DNA of 9,054 nt from Parabacteroides sp. (GCA_020026285.1 JAHHQS010000153.1:1-9054), one strand, 5' to 3'. Positions 1 through 7,725 are shown, counted from the stretch's first letter. Notes: generated by a model not told the origin, from the letters alone. Program-made: numbers and translations.

Positions 1-40
1 CTATCAGATAGATTAAAAGTTCAATAAATCTGTCAGATAG
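1..40. repeat. imperfect inverted repeat / stem-loop
   Basis: Bases 1-14 pair with 27-40, with one A·A mismatch and one T·G wobble, around a 12-base loop. Each arm contains a copy of CTRTCAGATAG (1-11 and 30-40). The left copy is itself a dyad, so the arms are also a direct repeat. No T-run follows on the plus strand. On the minus strand the downstream side lies outside the window. It could be the terminator of a minus-strand transcript (for example readthrough past the glycosyltransferase cluster), the end of a gene to the left, or a regulator site upstream of folK. The pairing is visible; the function is not. Confidence 0.45.
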
Positions 41-100
41 AAAATCTTTTAAAGAGGTAAAATAATTGAATCTTTCAAATATCATTTCGTAGTCACTTCT

Positions 101-130
101 TTTCTCGTTGTAATGGATGTTGTATCTTTA
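101..130 (+). promoter_or_regulatory. weak candidate promoter for folK
   Basis: TATCTTTA at 123-130 matches 7 of 8 positions of the Bacteroides -7 element TAnnTTTG. TTTC at 101-104 is a 3-of-4 match to the -33 TTTG, separated by 18 bases. This would give a leader of about 55-60 bases before the ATG at 193. Such matches are easy to find by chance in AT-rich DNA. I list it only because nothing better is seen between 41 and 192, a stretch that holds no gene. Confidence 0.25.
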
Positions 131-192
131 CCAGGAAATTTAGAAATTACTCTTTGTTGGTTATAACATTATTCAGAGAACAAAATTAGCAG

Positions 193-579
193 ATGAATAG
201 AAATCAAATAATTATAGCTTTAGGCTCTAATGAGAATGCTGAGCAGAATGTGTTTTTAGCTTCAAATGCTTTAGAAGTATTATTGCCGGATGTTTATTGG
301 GCGGAACCAGAATTTACAACACCTGAGGATTGTTGTAATTCAGCATTATTCTTTAATCGTGTAGGGATTGCTTTCACATATATGAATATAGAAGAGCTAA
401 CGAAACATTTTAAGTTGATAGAAGTTTCGTTAGGTCGAACTCCAGAGCGTTCTCGTGAGGGATTTATTCCTATTGACATCGATTTGCTTAAATGGAATGA
501 AACGATCTTGAAACCGAATGATTTGAAGCGTGACTATGTTCTAAAAGGAATAAAACAAATTCGTAATTTATCAGAATAG
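193..579 (+). CDS. folK: short, divergent HPPK-like protein (2-amino-4-hydroxy-6-hydroxymethyldihydropteridine pyrophosphokinase)
   Basis: The family transfers pyrophosphate from ATP to 6-hydroxymethyl-dihydropterin in cytosolic folate synthesis. The 128-residue product shows the N-terminal ALGSN (residues 9-13), FFNRVGIA (53-60) and the LGR...PIDIDLL block (80-99). By alignment from memory with the E. coli enzyme, N55, E77, R82, R88 and the two Mg-binding aspartates D95 and D97 are kept. The tryptophan and the arginines near 84 and 92 of the E. coli RWGPR segment are not: they read P84, E89 and I92. The usual C-terminal PH.D...R.FVL.PL block is cut to PNDLKRDYVL (108-117), about 30 residues shorter than typical FolK. 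It is the only confident plus-strand gene here, and its last 9 bases overlap the converging glycosyltransferase gene. The family call is good. Whether it is a fully active FolK or a side-paralog is uncertain. Confidence 0.75.
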   Translation: MNRNQIIIALGSNENAEQNVFLASNALEVLLPDVYWAEPEFTTPEDCCNSALFFNRVGIAFTYMNIEELTKHFKLIEVSLGRTPERSREGFIPIDIDLLKWNETILKPNDLKRDYVLKGIKQIRNLSE

Positions 580-1461
580 TACTGAGTGTTTCCGTAGCTG
601 GTTGCACAAATATCCTATTTTGTAGAATGCAAACAAGTGTATAGAGGGATGTTTGCCTGTTAGATTTCTAACAAGAAGAGGTTTTGTTATCTGAAAGCAT
701 AGGTTAATAATTGAACTTAAATGCATCTTTTCTATCTTTTCATACCATTGTAACAGTCTGATGTGATTTTTCATTTTTTCCTTATGACAAATTAGGTTTT
801 GGATAGATATTCTAATTTTATAAAGATAATCTTCGGCCTTATCAGTTGTCTGATGGTAGACTGGATTGTCTATATGGATAATAGGAATGGATGCTTGCTT
901 TAGAAGAACACCAAACCAGGCATCTTCATAACCAAAATGCATTTTATCATCAAATCTGATTGATTTAAAGATTTCTTTAGAGGCAAGAAAGCACATGCTG
1001 ATGAATTTGTCGTAAGGAGATTTATTCCTTTCGTTTGCATTGCTTTCTTCTACTTTTATTCCATAAATGTATCGTAAATAACACATTTGTGGATTTTCTC
1101 TTCTTTCGTACGCAAGTCCGCCACAGACAATACCATTCTTTAGTCTCTTTTCCAGATAGTTTTTTAGAAAAGTTTTGTTTGATGGCATCGTATCTGAATC
1201 CATAAATAACAGATAGTCGTATTTTGCTTGATCAGCTAGAAAATTACGGATTTTGGCCGGTCCTATATTTTCTTTTAAAAGAATATAATGACAATGTTCC
1301 AATGAATTGATAGCCATATTGGCCTCCTTTATGTCATTCGTGGAACCATCATCCACGATTAATATTTCGAATGGAACCTGAAGATCTGACGCTTGATTAT
1401 ACATCTCTTGAACAAGAGGTACACAAATCTTATTATATGTAGGAATCAGGATTGAAATCAT
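571..1461 (-). CDS. family 2 glycosyltransferase (GT-A fold)
   Basis: This 296-residue protein is a predicted cytosolic or membrane-associated sugar transferase using a nucleotide-sugar donor. The GT2 hallmarks are in order: ISILIPTYN at 2-10, ILIVDDGS at 33-40, NIGPAKIRN at 65-73, the DxD metal/donor motif as FMDSD at 86-90, a GYED acceptor/base motif at 177-180, and H203 in a VYH context. The C-terminal third (about 215-296) is basic, with no clear multi-pass membrane domain. Its ATG lies 11 bases after the stop of the preceding glycosyltransferase, so it is the last gene of the glycan cluster. Its stop codon lies inside the 3' end of folK on the other strand, so no terminator separates the two. 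The sugar and acceptor cannot be read from the sequence. Confidence 0.9.
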   Translation of the reverse strand: MISILIPTYNKICVPLVQEMYNQASDLQVPFEILIVDDGSTNDIKEANMAINSLEHCHYILLKENIGPAKIRNFLADQAKYDYLLFMDSDTMPSNKTFLKNYLEKRLKNGIVCGGLAYERRENPQMCYLRYIYGIKVEESNANERNKSPYDKFISMCFLASKEIFKSIRFDDKMHFGYEDAWFGVLLKQASIPIIHIDNPVYHQTTDKAEDYLYKIRISIQNLICHKEKMKNHIRLLQWYEKIEKMHLSSIINLCFQITKPLLVRNLTGKHPSIHLFAFYKIGYLCNQLRKHSVLF

Positions 1462-1472
1462 TTCTAGTCATA

Positions 1473-2696
1473 TTAGAGATTAAGGAAAATTTCCATGAAT
1501 TGTTCAGCCTGTCCTTTACGTGAGAAACGTTTGATTTCGTCATGATCAGGAGATGTTGAGGTATAACCTTGTTCTTTCCATTGTAGATAATAATGACGGA
1601 TGAATTCTGCCGTCTCTTCCGGTGTCTGAGCTGCCAATCCGGAATGAGTTCGTTCTATATTCTCTTTTAAATAACTTTCATCCGAAGGTATACATAAAAT
1701 TGGCTTATCGACTGCTAAGGATTCAAAGAATTTAGTTGTCATGATTCCTTTAGGAGCATTTTTCCCACTTTTCCCTGTCAATAATAATAGAATACCACTT
1801 TCATTTAACACATTTGGAATTTCAGATGCAGGGACATATTTCTTAAAAGACATATATCCGCTGACTTGAAACTTTTCAGCCATTTCTTTCAACAATACTT
1901 CTGATTGTGGATCCACATACCAGTTTACTGTTACTTCTTCTGAAGAAAGTCCGGAAAGTTTTAATCCTTTGAATAGGAGTTCAGGATTACGCATAGCCAG
2001 ACTCAAAATTCTTCCAGTATAAGTAATTGTAAATTTCTTATTCGGCTTATGGTTCGGAAAGAACATTTCAGGATCGTATCCATTATAAATTAAGGAAACA
2101 TTAGCATTATAATGTTTCAGCTGTTCCTCATGCCATGGTGAAACTGTTGTTACATGATTTGCCGCACGAAGTACTTTGTTTCTGTCTTTGAGTAGTTTCC
2201 AACGGAAGATCTTCGTGATTAATTTATCCAGACAAGGAATCGTTTTGAATTTATGTGAAAGATATTCATTTCCTGAATACTGTTCAATAATGTCTCGTAA
2301 GTCTACAATCAATGGAAGATTATTATTATGGGCGACTTTATATGCTGCAAGTAAAGGATAAGTTCTGAACGAACTGCAAAGAATTAAATCAAATGGATGA
2401 TCTTTACATCGTTTGTTCGCAATCTTAGCCATCTTCAGATCTTTGTAGGCAAAAAGAAAATCGAATAATAAGGTGAAAATCCACTGAAGTTTACGAAGAT
2501 ACTTATTCTTTGCTGTATAATAGTTTACGAATGTCACCGGACATTTACCTGCTAGGAAAGAAAATGTTTGATCTTCAATGGATTCTGCTATAACTTCTAC
2601 ATCCCAGCCTGCCTGTTTCAGATATTTACATAGATATCCCATTCTCGGACCAAAGGCCGGTGGAAATAAATCACAGAGAATAAGTACTTTTTTCAT
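1473..2696 (-). CDS. family 4-type glycosyltransferase (GT-B fold)
   Basis: This 407-residue protein is predicted to act on the cytosolic face of the inner membrane in surface-glycan assembly. The N-terminal Rossmann half opens with KKVLILCDLFPPAFGPRMGY (2-21), the glycine-rich acceptor loop seen in GT4 enzymes. It continues with VDLRD (131-135), VTTVSPWHEEQL (182-193) and IYNGYDPEMF (203-212). The donor-binding C-terminal half contains the YTGR motif (226-229) and MTTKFFESLAVDKPIL (319-334), which corresponds to the conserved phosphate/ribose-binding helix. Residues 71-85 are aromatic and hydrophobic and may associate with the membrane. The start ATG overlaps the wecB stop as ATGA, implying translational coupling. 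Length and motifs are those of an intact enzyme; its sugar specificity is unknown. Confidence 0.9.
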   Translation of the reverse strand: MKKVLILCDLFPPAFGPRMGYLCKYLKQAGWDVEVIAESIEDQTFSFLAGKCPVTFVNYYTAKNKYLRKLQWIFTLLFDFLFAYKDLKMAKIANKRCKDHPFDLILCSSFRTYPLLAAYKVAHNNNLPLIVDLRDIIEQYSGNEYLSHKFKTIPCLDKLITKIFRWKLLKDRNKVLRAANHVTTVSPWHEEQLKHYNANVSLIYNGYDPEMFFPNHKPNKKFTITYTGRILSLAMRNPELLFKGLKLSGLSSEEVTVNWYVDPQSEVLLKEMAEKFQVSGYMSFKKYVPASEIPNVLNESGILLLLTGKSGKNAPKGIMTTKFFESLAVDKPILCIPSDESYLKENIERTHSGLAAQTPEETAEFIRHYYLQWKEQGYTSTSPDHDEIKRFSRKGQAEQFMEIFLNL

Positions 2697-3781
2697 AATA
2701 ATTCCAATATCTTTTGAGCTGTATCTCCATTTCCATATTCATCAATAGGATAACATTTGGAATCCTGTTCAATACATTGAAGAATGCTGTCAGTCTTGTA
2801 TCCGGCTAATTGATTCCATCCGGATGAAATAGTTTCTGTCCATTCTGTTTCTTCTCGTAAAGTAATACAAGGTGTCTGATGAAAATATGCTTCTTTCTGA
2901 ATGCCTCCTGAATCTGTCAGAATAGTTAATGCTTTCTTTTCTAGCATAACCATATCCAGAAATCCTAAAGGTTCAGTAAATATGATATTTGAATTGGAAC
3001 GGCATTTCTCCATCAAATTATATTTTTCCAAATATTGCTTTGTCCGAGGGTGAAGAGGTAAGACTAAAGGATTTTTATTGGTAGCAATTTGTTGTAATGC
3101 TTCAACAATCTGAGTTAATCTCTCCTTTGAGTCTGTATTCTCCGCTCTATGGACAGTACAAAGCCGGAAAGATTTTTCCTTGAGATGGAGTCTGGACATG
3201 ATGTCAGATTCTTTTTCTGCCTTATCGCTGAAAAGGATAGCAGCATCATACATTATATCTCCAACATGATAGACACCATCTACTATATTTTCTTTTTTCA
3301 AATGCTGAATAGCTGTTTTAGTCGGACAACACAAAAGAGAGGATACATGGTCGGTCAGAATTCTGTTTATCTCTTCTGGCATAGCCTTGTTAAAGCTGCG
3401 TAGTCCTGCTTCAATATGAACGACAGGAATATGAATCTTACTGGCGGCAAGAGCGCCGGCTAGGGTGGAATTTGTATCTCCGTAGACAACCACGTAATCC
3501 GGACGATTCTCTAATAGAATCTTTTCTATTTCGATCAGCATTTGTCCGGTCATGGCTCCATGAGATGAATTTCCACAATGCAATTGCCATGTCGGTTTAA
3601 GAATCCCCATTTCAGAAAAGAAGATTCTACTCATATTTTCGTCGTAATGCTGTCCGGTATGAATCAGACGTTCCTTGATTGTTTCACCTCCGTTTTGATT
3701 ATGTAGGGCTATAGCTCTACTGAGCATAGCTGCTTTAACAAATTGCGGACGAGCTCCTACTATCGTAATAATCTGTTTCAT
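2693..3781 (-). CDS. wecB: UDP-N-acetylglucosamine 2-epimerase (non-hydrolysing)
   Basis: This cytosolic enzyme interconverts UDP-GlcNAc and UDP-ManNAc. The 362-residue product carries the full motif set of the family: GARPQFVKAA (9-18), TGQHYDENM (42-50), GDTNSTLAGALAA (101-113), HIEAGLRSF (122-130), PEEINR (135-140), TVHRAEN (209-215), LHPRT (243-247), TDSGGIQKEA (289-298) and LREETEW (308-314). The usual proline after REETEW is threonine here. Its ATG shares one base with the stop of the upstream deacetylase-like gene (TAATG), and its stop overlaps the next start (ATGA), so it sits inside a coupled operon. It points to ManNAc, or a sugar derived from it, in the glycan. No wecC (UDP-ManNAc dehydrogenase) is in the window. 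Confidence 0.95.
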   Translation of the reverse strand: MKQIITIVGARPQFVKAAMLSRAIALHNQNGGETIKERLIHTGQHYDENMSRIFFSEMGILKPTWQLHCGNSSHGAMTGQMLIEIEKILLENRPDYVVVYGDTNSTLAGALAASKIHIPVVHIEAGLRSFNKAMPEEINRILTDHVSSLLCCPTKTAIQHLKKENIVDGVYHVGDIMYDAAILFSDKAEKESDIMSRLHLKEKSFRLCTVHRAENTDSKERLTQIVEALQQIATNKNPLVLPLHPRTKQYLEKYNLMEKCRSNSNIIFTEPLGFLDMVMLEKKALTILTDSGGIQKEAYFHQTPCITLREETEWTETISSGWNQLAGYKTDSILQCIEQDSKCYPIDEYGNGDTAQKILELL

Positions 3782-5079
3782 TATTCTATCAATTCTTTTA
3801 ATAAATGAGAATATAGTCGTTTATGGTAACTCTCTTTTTTCAAATCAGAGAAAGAGGTATTATGCCACAACCACACAATTTCTCCTCCATGAAGTTTTAT
3901 CTTATTTAAAATGTCAAGACAGTATTCGGTTGCCTCTTTTTCTGTCAGTCCCATGTATTTGGCTTCATCCAATGTACAATCCATAATGGAAAGAGGATGA
4001 AGGGTTAGAGAAGAAACCTGACGAGTGATCGGATTGATCCATTTAGTCGATCTGCAAGTACCTAGTCGGAAACCACAGACATCTGCATAACCCATCGTGA
4101 AGTCATCTGTAATACCTGCTTTGATAAGCATTCTTAAATCTTCCGGTTCACGAGCATTCAGATAATGATTACGATTCATATAGATGTCACCAACTTTCCA
4201 AAGATGTTCCAAGTTACTTTTTTCTGAGGATATTAATTCCGGATAGATACCTGCTTCATAACTGGCATGCAATCCAACCAGGACATTATTCTTCTTCATC
4301 AAACTTAAAAGACTGCGAACATCTTTTTCCCAAAAATGATAATGAGGTCTGTCATTTTTATGTCTACCTCCAGCTTTCAGGAACAAAAGAGTCTCACATT
4401 TATTTTTCAAGATTTCTTTAACCTTGTTTTCTTCTTTAAATATCCAGGGAAAAGTATAATAAGGATCTTTTAGTAACGAACCTTTAAAGTATTTTAATGC
4501 ATTAAAGAATCCTATTCCTTTGAATGATTCCCGTAAAACATTTCTAGCACTTCTGCAAAAGAAAGGTTCGTCTACATCATGAGTAAGCCATATTTTTTGT
4601 ATTTCCTGAGCCGGTTCCGGAATATGTATTCCTGTTTCTCTTAACCATTGGCGTAACAATTTACCGTATTCTTCAATAATTGGTCTGTTAATGAAACCAG
4701 CCTTGAACGGGATTGATTCTTTTCCCGGAAATCTGCCATGCTCATCACGGATACCTCGTTTCTGAATCTCTTCATATCTGCTTAATAAGAAGAAACTACT
4801 GGCAATAATATCGGCATGCACAAGCAATGTTTCGTCGTAATATTCAACGATTGGAGAACCAAATAATAAAGGAACTCCTTCTATTTCCTTTAAAGGAATT
4901 TGAGGAAGAGATTCTGGGGTTCCATAAACAGATGAGCTGAAAAAATCAGAGGGAATAATTACTACTTTATATTTGTTGAATAGATATTCGTCGGAAGTGT
5001 AGCCTATTAAACTGCTGTAAGCTCCAGATCTGTCAACACCTAATAAAAATCTGATTATGTAATTAATTGTTTCATTCAT
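3781..5079 (-). CDS. polysaccharide deacetylase-like protein with an N-terminal accessory domain
   Basis: The 432-residue protein has two parts. Residues 1-150 form an accessory region of the kind found on Bacteroidota deacetylase-like proteins (I recall it as DUF7033). Residues 160-432 form a NodB-like barrel. Visible landmarks are WLTHDVDEP (164-172, motif 1), GLHASYEAG (269-277, motif 2), RNHYLNAR (303-310), GFRLGTCRS (336-344, motif 3 arginine), LTLHPLSIMD (358-367) and IVWLWHN (401-407). Motif 2 lacks the usual second histidine: H271 is followed at +4 by E275. There is no signal peptide or clear membrane segment, so a cytosolic role on a lipid-linked or nucleotide-linked sugar is as likely as a secreted one. 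It is translationally coupled to wecB. Deacetylase activity is inferred from the fold only. Confidence 0.75.
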   Translation of the reverse strand: MNETINYIIRFLLGVDRSGAYSSLIGYTSDEYLFNKYKVVIIPSDFFSSSVYGTPESLPQIPLKEIEGVPLLFGSPIVEYYDETLLVHADIIASSFFLLSRYEEIQKRGIRDEHGRFPGKESIPFKAGFINRPIIEEYGKLLRQWLRETGIHIPEPAQEIQKIWLTHDVDEPFFCRSARNVLRESFKGIGFFNALKYFKGSLLKDPYYTFPWIFKEENKVKEILKNKCETLLFLKAGGRHKNDRPHYHFWEKDVRSLLSLMKKNNVLVGLHASYEAGIYPELISSEKSNLEHLWKVGDIYMNRNHYLNAREPEDLRMLIKAGITDDFTMGYADVCGFRLGTCRSTKWINPITRQVSSLTLHPLSIMDCTLDEAKYMGLTEKEATEYCLDILNKIKLHGGEIVWLWHNTSFSDLKKESYHKRLYSHLLKELIE

Positions 5080-5140
5080 CTTTGAATCCGTTCCTTTATA
5101 TAATATAACCCATTTTTAGGCTATATATTGTTAGTCATTC

Positions 5141-6133
5141 TTATTTATTAACCTCTTCTACAGAATGGGTATGGAATAGAGACGTTTTACTCAATCTGAT
5201 ACAGATTCTATTCCAGATGGAAAGAGAACCTTTGCTGATAGCGAAGTAAGGCTTTTGTTGGGCTCCGAATTCTCTGAAGAATCTTTCCACTCCAGGAAGC
5301 ATAGAGCCTTCGAAATCAAAACTGTTAGTAAGAGGAGCTAATTCTCTGATGGCAGTCCACATAACAAAACTATGTGCTCCGGATGCTCGAACTTCCGGAT
5401 CACCGCCACCTGCAATGTAATAAGCCGATTTCTTTTGCCAGACAACAAAAATAGCAGCATGTAATCGGCCATTTTCATCATATCCTCCCCAAATATCTCC
5501 CTCTTTTCTTGCTTGTGATGTTTCAATTAAGGCTCGTAATTCTTTTTCTCCTCTCGGATCTGATTTCTGTTGTCTTTGAAAAGAAAGAGATTGAACATGC
5601 AGGAAGTCTTCAATCGGTATATTCCTTTTGACTTTGATATGATGTTTCTTTTCTGCTTTTAGAATATTTCTGCGGATATTGGGACTCATGTTATCCCAGA
5701 TAGTCTGCAAATTGAGTAAATCATTTAATATATAGGTATAACGAGTTGTCTGTTTGAATCCCGCCCAATAAAATGGTAACCAGTCTGTTATATTCCATGA
5801 GAAGTTCTGAAGAAAGTGAGGAATATTCTTTAAGGCATCAGCAAATTTACCTAAAATCATTTGTTGACGCGAGAGCTGACTGGTATATTTGGCATCTGTT
5901 GCTGACGGAGAAATCCAGGGGCCCATGGTTTGCGTGTAAACTGGCATGACAATCATTCCTTTCAATGGAAAATACAAAGGCATGGCTGCTTCAATATATC
6001 CGTTCTTGTCGTAGATTAAAAGTACATCCCAGTTATTTTTACCACAAACAATATCTAACCACCAATCTCTGGAGAAGATCGGAATAGAAACTTCGGTCTG
6101 GCATAATTGTCGATATTGTTCTTTGGGTGACAT
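5141..6133 (-). CDS. FemAB/GNAT-like acyl- or aminoacyltransferase
   Basis: I place the start at the ATG at 6133 (330 residues, MSPKEQYRQL). The in-frame GTG at 6166 lies in the last base pair of the recA terminator stem and adds only 11 poorly conserved-looking residues. The protein looks like the FemAB-like/BioF2-like double-GNAT fold. Features are YTQTMGPWISP (66-76), NIRRNILKAEKK (152-163), the beta strands GDIWGGYDENGRLHAAIFVV (212-231), YYIAGGGDP (238-246), and the hallmark FDFEGSMLPGVERFFREFG (272-290). Relatives transfer amino acids or acyl groups to cell-wall or glycan precursors in the cytosol. The gene leads the glycan cluster. A 61-base gap (5080-5140), containing a weak AT-rich hairpin and no gene, separates it from the deacetylase-like gene. 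Its substrate is unknown. Confidence 0.8.
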   Translation of the reverse strand: MSPKEQYRQLCQTEVSIPIFSRDWWLDIVCGKNNWDVLLIYDKNGYIEAAMPLYFPLKGMIVMPVYTQTMGPWISPSATDAKYTSQLSRQQMILGKFADALKNIPHFLQNFSWNITDWLPFYWAGFKQTTRYTYILNDLLNLQTIWDNMSPNIRRNILKAEKKHHIKVKRNIPIEDFLHVQSLSFQRQQKSDPRGEKELRALIETSQARKEGDIWGGYDENGRLHAAIFVVWQKKSAYYIAGGGDPEVRASGAHSFVMWTAIRELAPLTNSFDFEGSMLPGVERFFREFGAQQKPYFAISKGSLSIWNRICIRLSKTSLFHTHSVEEVNK

Positions 6134-6165
6134 AGCTCTATATATTATAAAATGATTAATAAACA

Positions 6166-6203
6166 CAATTAAGATGATGAACTTACGCTCATCATCTTAA
6201 TTG
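6166..6203 (-). terminator. stem-loop terminator of the bcp-recA unit
   Basis: A perfect 15-bp stem pairs 6166-6180 with 6189-6203 around the 8-base loop 6181-6188. It begins 19 bases after the recA stop codon. On the minus strand the stem is followed by TGTTTATTAATC, a broken T-rich stretch rather than a clean U-run, so termination may be partial. The glycan cluster starts about 30 bases later, which makes some readthrough useful. The stem is symmetric and would also form on the opposite strand, but no plus-strand transcript is known to reach it. Confidence 0.85.
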
Positions 6204-6222
6204 ATATGAAATGAAAAAGATC

Positions 6223-7260
6223 TTATCCTTTGATTGCTTCAAAGATCAGTTGCGCCAGTTCGTCGGCCAATTCAGGATTGTCCATAATACACTGTTTGGC
6301 AGCGTCACGACCTTGACCTAATTTTGAATCATTGTAGCTGTACCATGAACCACTCTTCTTGATAATATTATATTCGCTTCCTAAATCGATAATTTCTCCA
6401 GCGCGAGAAATTCCTTCACCAAACATAATATCAAATTCTGCTTTACGGAATGGAGGTGCCACTTTGTTTTTAACCACTTTGACTCTTACCTGATTACCCT
6501 TAACTTCGTCACCATCTTTCAACTGACCGATACGGCGAATATCCAAACGAACGGAAGCATAGAATTTCAAGGCATTACCACCTGTTGTCGTTTCTGGATT
6601 ACCAAACATAACACCAATCTTGTCACGAAGCTGATTGATGAAAATACAAGTTGTATTTGTTTTGTTAATAGCTGCAGTAAGTTTTCTTAAAGCCTGTGAC
6701 ATTAATCTTGCCTGCAAGCCCATTTTGCTTTCACCCATGTCACCTTCCAATTCGGCTTTTGGAGTCAAAGCTGCAACAGAGTCAATAACAATGATGTCAA
6801 CAGCCGAAGAACGGATTAATTGTTCTGCAATTTCAAGAGCTTGTTCACCACTATCAGGCTGAGAAATCCATAGATTTTCAACATCGACCCCCAATTTTTC
6901 AGCGTAAAAACGATCGAAAGCATGCTCTGCATCAATAAAAGCGGCAATACCACCGTTTTTCTGAGCTTCAGCAATGGCATGAATCGCCAATGTTGTCTTA
7001 CCAGATGATTCCGGACCATAAATTTCTACAATACGTCCTTTGGGATAGCCTCCAACACCTAGTGCAGCATCCAATGCAATTGAACCAGTTGGAATTACTT
7101 CAATATTTTCAATACTTTCGTCGCCAAGTTTCATGATAGAGCCTTTACCATAGTTTTTCTCTATCTTTTCCATAGCTGCACGTAAAGCCTTTAGTTTGTC
7201 AGCGTTAACAGCAGGTTTTTCAGCTGACTTTTCTTCAAATAAGTTATCTTCTTTTGCCAT
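6223..7260 (-). CDS. recA: recombinase RecA
   Basis: RecA forms ATP-dependent filaments on single-stranded DNA for homologous recombination and SOS induction. The 345-residue protein is complete. It has the N-terminal helix region (about 20-45), Walker A GPESSGKT (82-89), the FIDAEHAFD segment (108-116), Walker B DIIVIDS (155-161), loop-1 region [10 protein letters not shown] (172-181), and loop-2 [19 protein letters not shown] (210-228). The C-terminal domain ends at EAIKG without the long acidic tail found in E. coli. The start codon lies 6 bases after the bcp stop, so the two genes should share a transcript. A strong stem-loop follows the stop codon. I saw no E. coli- or Bacillus-type LexA box upstream of the unit. 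Confidence 0.99.
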   Translation of the reverse strand: MAKEDNLFEEKSAEKPAVNADKLKALRAAMEKIEKNYGKGSIMKLGDESIENIEVIPTGSIALDAALGVGGYPKGRIVEIYGPESSGKTTLAIHAIAEAQKNGGIAAFIDAEHAFDRFYAEKLGVDVENLWISQPDSGEQALEIAEQLIRSSAVDIIVIDSVAALTPKAELEGDMGESKMGLQARLMSQALRKLTAAINKTNTTCIFINQLRDKIGVMFGNPETTTGGNALKFYASVRLDIRRIGQLKDGDEVKGNQVRVKVVKNKVAPPFRKAEFDIMFGEGISRAGEIIDLGSEYNIIKKSGSWYSYNDSKLGQGRDAAKQCIMDNPELADELAQLIFEAIKG

Positions 7261-7266
7261 AAATTT

Positions 7267-7725
7267 TTATTTATTCAGGATTTGATTTGCATGATCTTTA
7301 GTCTTAACTTCTTTCGGTCCCATGATACGTTCGATGATACCGTTTTCGTTAATGATGAAAGTGGTACGAAGCGTTCCCATATAAGTTCTTCCACACATTT
7401 TCTTTTCTGCCCATACACCGAATTCCTGTTGAAGGGACGTTTCTGTATCAGCAATAAGATTAAAAGGAAGGTTCTGTTTGCTGATGAATCCCAAGTGTGA
7501 TTTTGCGCTATCTTTACTAACGCCTAAAACTTCGAATCCGGCAGCTTTTAATTCTTCGTATCCATCACGCAAACTGCATGCTTCTGCAGTACATCCAGAT
7601 GTATTATCTTTTGGATAAAAGTATAGTGCCAATTTCTTGCCAGCAAAGTCACTCAGTTTTATTTCGTTACCATTCTGGTCTTTTCCCAATATTTCGGGAG
7701 CTTTGTCGCCAACTTGTAGTGCCAT
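7267..7725 (-). CDS. bcp: thioredoxin-dependent thiol peroxidase (Bcp/PrxQ)
   Basis: This cytosolic peroxiredoxin reduces hydrogen peroxide and organic hydroperoxides with electrons from thioredoxin. The 152-residue product starts VGDKAPE (5-11) and has LALYFYPKDNTSGCTAEAC (32-50). C45 is the peroxidatic cysteine and C50 the resolving cysteine, the five-residue spacing of the atypical 2-Cys Bcp class. The supporting arginine lies in GTLRTTF (117-123). A third cysteine, C111, lies in KKMCGRTY. Length is typical for the family. It is the first gene of the bcp-recA unit, with a leader of about 80 bases that carries overlapping dyads at the inferred transcription start. Confidence 0.97.
   Translation of the reverse strand: MALQVGDKAPEILGKDQNGNEIKLSDFAGKKLALYFYPKDNTSGCTAEACSLRDGYEELKAAGFEVLGVSKDSAKSHLGFISKQNLPFNLIADTETSLQQEFGVWAEKKMCGRTYMGTLRTTFIINENGIIERIMGPKEVKTKDHANQILNK

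Noticed and set aside
6134..6166. GTG start for the FemAB-like gene, adding 11 residues
   Set aside because: The GTG sits in the closing base pair of the recA terminator stem, and the added residues look like translated AT-rich leader. The ATG at 6133 gives a normal N-terminus.
571..6166. Full exosortase (XrtA/PEP-CTERM) exopolysaccharide locus
   Set aside because: Only the FemAB, deacetylase-like, WecB and glycosyltransferase components resemble such a locus. No exosortase, PEP-CTERM protein, chain-length regulator or export gene is present, so the name is not justified.
6635..7500. Open frames antisense to, or out of frame with, recA and bcp, and similar frames inside the wecB, GT4, FemAB and folK genes
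   Set aside because: They lie wholly inside well-supported genes on another frame, carry no recognisable domains, and are explained by codon composition of the real gene.
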